NCBI GenBank assembly: GCA_029255685.2
Contig: CM055314.2
Location: 9,380,399-9,444,398, forward strand
Source: Silene conica
Lineage: Eukaryota; Streptophyta; Magnoliopsida; Caryophyllales; Caryophyllaceae
Length of the DNA: 64,000 nucleotides
Direction of reading: 5' to 3'
Under the pieces are notes generated by a model. It was not told where the DNA came from, made no database searches, and worked only from the letters and a program-made list of their open reading frames with translations. The position numbers were made by a program, and so were the translations under genes. Each line of letters opens with the position of its first letter. Within the stretch, counting starts at the first letter, position 1. Positions 58,898 through 64,000 of the stretch are shown one piece after another.

Positions 58898-60607
58898 TTG
58901 GTAGTGAACTTGCATATTTTACAACAAAGAATGTCTTCTAAGCGCTCAAGACATGAAGGTACGACTTCAACCTCTCGTAACCCCATCCCCGAGTTAGTAA
59001 GAGTACCCCTTTCTAGTTTCCGTTATAAGACCCGTGGAGAGGTGGGTCTTGCTGGCTTCCACTCTCAAGAAGACTATCGTCGTTACATAAAATTAATAGG
59101 AAAATATTTTTCCCCAACAAAATTTTTGTGCTCTTATACTATGCGTCGTATGGGGATCTTTGACGATGTTAGTATTCTTTTGAGGAGAGGTGGGTTTGGA
59201 ATTGGTTTTTGTCATGCTTTTTCTTACAAACACTTGACTTGCGAGTTTTTAGCAACCTTTAAGGCGGACTTAGATAGTCTTAACCCCTCCGTCTCTTTCC
59301 AAATCCTTGGACATCATCGTAGGATTAGTCTTGAGGAGTTCTCCGAACACCTTGGGATTCCTTTTAATCATGGGGGGCACCACACCACCCATAAGAAACA
59401 GAAGGATCGAGACGCCCGGGATAAATTTTGGAAGTTAATAGCAAGGGAAGGGAGATTTGACGCGAGGACGGCCACGGCCTCTTCCGTAAGAAACATTGTC
59501 TTTAGATATTTTTTGAGATTGTTTGGGGATGTCTTGATAGGGGGACACGAGTCTCATCATCGGGTAGGGACCGTCGCTCTTCAGTGTCTAATGGAACTCA
59601 TGGAGGGTAAGCCTTTGACTGTAGACATAACAAAGGCCGTAATCTATCACCTCCTTTACTTGAGAGACTCCACACCAAGCACCATTGTGGGTGGGGGGTT
59701 AGTGACTTTGCTTGCAAAAAAGCTAGGGATGAGGGAAGAGGAGCCCGATTTTCCGGAACCTAGGGCTCCCGGGACTACTAGAGTTGACCCTAACTACCTT
59801 ACAAGTTGTCTTTTCGAGTGGGAGGTGAACGGAGAGGATAGGCTTTGTTATGCCATTACCGAGGTTAGAGCCCTAGCTCTTCCGGCTACGGAATTTACCA
59901 CAATCCGTGACCGGAAGAATTGGGGCATGCCCTATAGGTCGGGGGAATTGATTAGAAGTGATAATGAGTCCGATTGGGAGGTAGCCTCATATGGTTACAA
60001 CCCCGACCGTTTGCATTATGAGTATCCTCTAGACATTAATGAGAACCTTCGGTGGCTTGCTAGCTCCGTTTTTGGTGATGAGTCCCCGTCCGATGATGAA
60101 CCTGATTCCCCTCTTCGTGACACCCAACCACCTCCTCCTTTTACCCAAAACCAACCTCGCCCCTCCCAATTTGAGATGGGGGGAACCTCTTCGGGAGCCG
60201 GGTTTCAACCCGGCTACCAAGGCTTTGGGTATAACCCATGCCCCAACCAACCGTTCATTCCCTCTCCATTTACCCCTCAACCTCCACCCATGGCCTACGG
60301 CCGTGGTAATTGGGACTTTGGCCCCCTTTTCCAACAAGTGAACACCTTGGCCAACAACTATGACTCCCTCTCTAGCAACTACACTACCTTGTCTACCAAT
60401 TTCGATAGTCAAGGTAGGGCTTTTGAGGAATTCCGAGTTGAGACAAGGCGTTCCTTCGAGGAGTTGCGGGTGGAGACTAGGACGTCCTTTGAGGAGTTGA
60501 GGGGGGTAAACCAAGCTACCTCGGATGCCGTCGGCCGGATTGAGTCCTCTTGGGACTCTTTCTTTACCGACTTTAGCTCGCGCTACCCCCCGAACCCGCC
60601 TCAGTAG
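58898..60607 (+). CDS. Athila downstream ORF (env-position protein)
   Basis: A 569-codon open frame. The likelier start is the second ATG (MSSKRSRHEG, 58931), because the codons before it look like leader. It holds the motifs LCSYTMRRMGIFDDV, GFGIGFCHAFSYKHLTCEFL, ATFKADLDSLN and ISLEEFSEHLGIP. These match the plant ATHILA ORF-1 family (DSYTMR-LGI, TLEFLSTF, -LSLEEL---LG-P-). A Pro-rich, Gln-rich part follows, then heptad-like repeats (FEEFRVETRRSFEELRVETR) suggesting a coiled coil. No strong signal peptide or transmembrane segment is evident, so calling it an envelope is doubtful; its role is unknown. It is uninterrupted. Confidence 0.8.
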   Translation: MVVNLHILQQRMSSKRSRHEGTTSTSRNPIPELVRVPLSSFRYKTRGEVGLAGFHSQEDYRRYIKLIGKYFSPTKFLCSYTMRRMGIFDDVSILLRRGGFGIGFCHAFSYKHLTCEFLATFKADLDSLNPSVSFQILGHHRRISLEEFSEHLGIPFNHGGHHTTHKKQKDRDARDKFWKLIAREGRFDARTATASSVRNIVFRYFLRLFGDVLIGGHESHHRVGTVALQCLMELMEGKPLTVDITKAVIYHLLYLRDSTPSTIVGGGLVTLLAKKLGMREEEPDFPEPRAPGTTRVDPNYLTSCLFEWEVNGEDRLCYAITEVRALALPATEFTTIRDRKNWGMPYRSGELIRSDNESDWEVASYGYNPDRLHYEYPLDINENLRWLASSVFGDESPSDDEPDSPLRDTQPPPPFTQNQPRPSQFEMGGTSSGAGFQPGYQGFGYNPCPNQPFIPSPFTPQPPPMAYGRGNWDFGPLFQQVNTLANNYDSLSSNYTTLSTNFDSQGRAFEEFRVETRRSFEELRVETRTSFEELRGVNQATSDAVGRIESSWDSFFTDFSSRYPPNPPQ

Positions 60608-62867
60608 ACTTTTGGGTTCACCTTGGGTGAGGGTAGTAGTGTGGGAAGGACCTTGGTTTATCCTTGGGGTGGTTGGACTGTTTTTGTGCTTTACATGTTA
60701 TTGGGTCTTGGTTAGTTTTTGGTTAATTGAATGCCGTGATGTTGTTTCTTGCTTCATTCTACCATTCCTTGCTATTTCCGTTCTTGGCTCTTGACTTGGT
60801 TCTTTTGATTGCTCCCCTCTTGCAATATCCAAATGACAATTTAGTTACTTTTTCTTTTCTTTTGTTCTTTTTTCTCAATTTCCTCCACACATTTATTTCC
60901 ATTTGGAAATCATGTAAATAAATAAGTGTGGGGAGGAAATTGCCTCTCAAAAATCCAAAAACATGTAGTTTCCTTTCCAAAAACAAAAACAAAAAAAAAA
61001 AATACAAATCAAAAATCCAAAAATATGTTCTCTTCATTTTTCAACAATCAAAAACACCAAAAATATTTTCCTTTTTATTTTGTATTTCTCTTCCTTGCAC
61101 TTGTCTCATCGTGGACGATGAGAATTTAAGTGTGGGGAGGGAAATATCTACCTTGTATATATTTCATTTCATGTCTTTTATTTCGTTTTTCTTTTTTGCT
61201 TGAGTATCCTTTTAGAAAATACAAAAAAAAAATTGAAAATTTTTTGAAAACCCAAAAACATTGCATTGTATATATTTTGTGTTTTGTATTCGTCCTAACC
61301 ATGTTTATAGGTAATACGCACAATGCATCGGAAAGAAGTTTGGTAAAATTCCTCCTACTCTTTCTCCTTTTTCCTTCCTTTTTCATTTCACATATATTTG
61401 TATGAAGGAGGATGGGATTGTGTGATGTGGGTGTTCCTTTGGGGAACCGTTTTGGAGATTGTTGGTGTGTGCCTATATTTTTGGTAGGATGAAGTGTTTT
61501 AACTTGTTTGGCATATAGTTTGTAGACTCATTTGCATTATAACATGTTTATATTAGTTGCATTCATGGCATATAGTTGCATTTAGGAAATCTTTTCGAAA
61601 TTGGCTAATTGTGATCATTGACAAAATCGTTTAGGCCATCACAAATAATTCTTCTACTAGTTACTTTGCTTTTTAGAATGGTTTTGAAACACTCTAGGTT
61701 ATGCTTTGCTAGTATCTTTCGAACCATGATCCACTACCAAGTCGAGGGTTTGCATTTTGAATCACCTTGTCCAACCTCGTGATGCGAATAGGTATTGATT
61801 GACTAGTCTTGGTGACCTTGTCGGTTTAGGTGGGATGGTAACTTGAGATTTTTAATGGTTCTTTAAATGCTCATTTCTTTAAATTTTGGTGTGAAATGTT
61901 GAAAAGAAAAGGTGAAAAAAAAAGAAACCTCTTGTGGAATATGATCGTGTAGTTTAGGTGGAGGCGTACCACTTCGATGTGCTTTGGAGGGGGGCCAAGG
62001 ATTTGGCTTCCCACTTGGTCGTGAATTCGACCGCCCAAAGACAGAGTGATTGTCACCCCGATAAGCTATTGCCTAGAGGTTAACCGGTCGCCTAATAAGC
62101 GATTGGCGAAAGCAAAGGGCACTAGCACGCGTGGGACAAACCCCATCTTAACTCATGATAGAAAAAAAAAAGAAAAAAATGAAGAAAAACATGAAAAAGA
62201 AAAAAAGAGACTAATAAAAAATTTGAGGTCATTTGTTGTGTTTTCCACCTTTATGAAATGACTTGAGCATTTAAACCCGAAAATCGAATTTTGCTATCCT
62301 TCCTTGACAAACTTGGGACGATCCATGACCCTTACTTGTGAAGAGTCTAGACCGGTTAATTCCTTACCTCTAGCATCATGGGGACCTTCCTCCATTCCAT
62401 CCGATCGCCCTCGACAAAGTTTTTGGATCATGGTCGTGAAAGTAACCTAGGTTAGCATTATTTGGTAGTGTTTTGTCGCCATCCTTTAAGTTTTAGTGAC
62501 ATGTTGAATTAGTATTTGTGCGGGAATGTATGATCTTGAATTTGATCCCTCTTAGTTGATCTCAGTCGCTTAGATGAGGAAAGCGGCTTTTCTCCTTTTG
62601 TCGATGCGTCCTATTGTTTGTTTATATGTTTCATGTTAGGATGTGTCAAAAATTTTGAGCAAGACCTCACTTGCCTTGCAATAGGGCACCTTTCCCTCAT
62701 AAGGTGTCAAATTGTGAGTTGAAAGGGCGTTGAGTGCGCTAATACCCAATCGGTTATTATAATAGAATAGCTATGTGTTTTTTGTGTTGGTTTTTCACCT
62801 TAGGTTGGTAGACTTGTTTTGCGTTGCATGTAATATTGCTTGAGCTTACTCGGGACGAGTAAGGGTT
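60608..62867 (+). other. Long 3' untranslated part of the Athila element
   Basis: No supported gene. Poly-A and poly-T runs near 60990-61250 could form loops. The phrase AAGTGTGGGGAGG recurs in part at about 60924-60936 and 61128-61140, resembling the real polypurine tract. Athila elements usually carry such long stretches here. Confidence 0.55.
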
Positions 62868-62882
62868 TAGTGTGGGGAGATT
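62868..62882 (+). promoter_or_regulatory. Polypurine tract of the Athila element
   Basis: AGTGTGGGGAGATT directly precedes the 3' LTR start TGATAACTCCG, as needed for plus-strand priming. Confidence 0.8.
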
Positions 62883-64000
62883 TGATAACTCCGTTATCTA
62901 CGCGCTTTCCATACCTCAAAACTCTTTCTCGTAGCCCGTTTTCTTACTTTTTATGTGCTTTTCTGTGTTTAATTTGCATATAACGCTCAACTTGCCTTTC
63001 GGGGAGCTTGTTTCGGGTTTTGGTTGTATTTGTCGATTTTTGTAGGGATAACGGACCCATTTGACAACCTAAGGCCCAACACAAACCTATGGATAGCCCA
63101 AAACAGAGAAATAAGGAAGTATTCTGAAGGCACCGTAAGAACCGTGCCGTTCCTCTCCAGGGAAGAAGGAACCGTGCTCTCCTAGCCGTGTCGTGCCGTT
63201 CTTTGCCGTGCCGTTCCTCTCCAGGGAAGAAGGAGCCGTGCCCTCCGTGCCGTGCCGTGCGGTTCTTGCCGTGCTCAGCTCCCTTTTTGCGCGGATCTTC
63301 ATTTACTTGAACGACAATGTTTTGGGTCGTTTTGCCTATTTGTAACCTAGTATATAAGCACTTTTCCTTCTCTTTTTACTGTACACCTACCTCTAGTTCA
63401 AGTTTTTAGTAAGAGAAACTCATTTTCCTTTGTAATTTGCAACAAACCCTTAATCAATTTCAATAGTTATCAAGTTTCCTTAGTTCATTTTTGCTTCATT
63501 GTTCTTCCTTGTTCTTCCTAGTTGGTATATCTCTTATCTCTTTCTTTATTTTGTCATTTGTTTACATTTTAGTTAATTTAGTAGTTTGAATTTTGCACTT
63601 AGCTTGTTCCCAAAGTTTCTTCCTTTGTGCTTGATTTTTGTTTGTTTTGATTTATTTTGCCTTAGATCATTGTTGTAGTTGGTTTTTGCATGTTTGATAG
63701 TAAGAATTTATCCTTAATCATGTTTAATTATAAAGTATCATCTTTTGTTATGAATTTGACTTTCTTAGTTATGACTAGTGAGTAGTCTCTTACTAGGACT
63801 TGATTAGCTCCATCATGGGTGTTTCATTTTATTGATTTCTCACTATACTAGTCCTTGGGTTTGGCTTGTGAGGGTAGACTTGGGGATTTGGCTTGTTTAT
63901 GGGTTATTGCGGGTTTCATTGATTCTAGACCCTTGTCCATCGGCGAAAGTCGGTTAGGTTGGGAGTCGGGGTGACTTGTTTGACCTTAATGTCTACCTAG
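62883..64000 (+). repeat. 3' LTR of the Athila element, partial
   Basis: 1,118 of an expected 1,647 bp are visible. It matches the 5' LTR except for about six substitutions and one small indel. Confidence 0.93.

Larger units (their letters stand above)
50589..64000 (+). mobile_element. Athila-type Ty3/Gypsy element, nearly whole, 3' LTR runs off the window
   Basis: 5' LTR 50589-52235, tRNA-Asp primer site, gag, protease, RT, RNase H, integrase, an extra downstream frame, a long 3' untranslated part, PPT, and 3' LTR from 62883. The visible 1,118 bp of the 3' LTR differs from the 5' LTR by about six substitutions and one small indel, near 0.5 percent. That suggests roughly a quarter to half a million years. 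The coding part shows about one break. It inserted into the 3' part of the Tat-like gag-protease region. The flanking target duplication cannot be checked because the right end is outside. Confidence 0.93.

Overview
This is nuclear DNA from a flowering plant, most likely a eudicot. It holds restorer-of-fertility-like PPR genes, spliced remnants of plant genes, AT-rich intergenic DNA, Helitrons, and Ty1/Copia and Ty3/Gypsy elements including Athila. The species cannot be told from the sequence. There is no bacterial or organellar gene order, and no rRNA, tRNA or CRISPR feature was recognised.

Layout. Positions 1-12.8 kb are gene-bearing. There is a P-class PPR gene whose 5' end lies outside the window (+), a decayed LRR receptor-kinase fragment (-), a doubtful ARID-like remnant (-), a spliced but damaged C-terminal part of an ASG2/DCAF8-like WD40-TPR gene (-), and a second PPR gene (-) with a TATA box but an unclear start. 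Positions 12.8-22 kb are AT-rich and contain Helitron ends. A 1.5-kb copy of the ASG2-like fragment, introns included, lies between them, so a Helitron may have captured it. Next to it is an LTR-like fragment with an array of short hairpins. Positions 22-27 kb hold a whole-looking young Copia element. Positions 29-34.7 kb hold a young Gypsy element. Positions 35-41 kb are a mosaic of LTR fragments and duplicated blocks, with a second hairpin array. An AWPM-19-like pseudogene fragment lies near 42.8 kb. From 43.5 kb to the end there is a nest: an older Gypsy (probably Tat-lineage) gag-protease region is interrupted by a 3.06-kb solo LTR with a perfect 5-bp target duplication, and is cut at its 3' side by a young Athila element whose 3' LTR runs off the window.

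Likely active host genes are few: the two PPR genes, predicted to be organelle RNA-binding proteins. The other host-derived pieces are broken.

The most unusual signal is the pair of hairpin arrays at 16.6-17.0 kb and 37.8-38.1 kb. Successive units carry different stem arms, yet each pair of arms stays complementary, and the loops are homogenised within each array.
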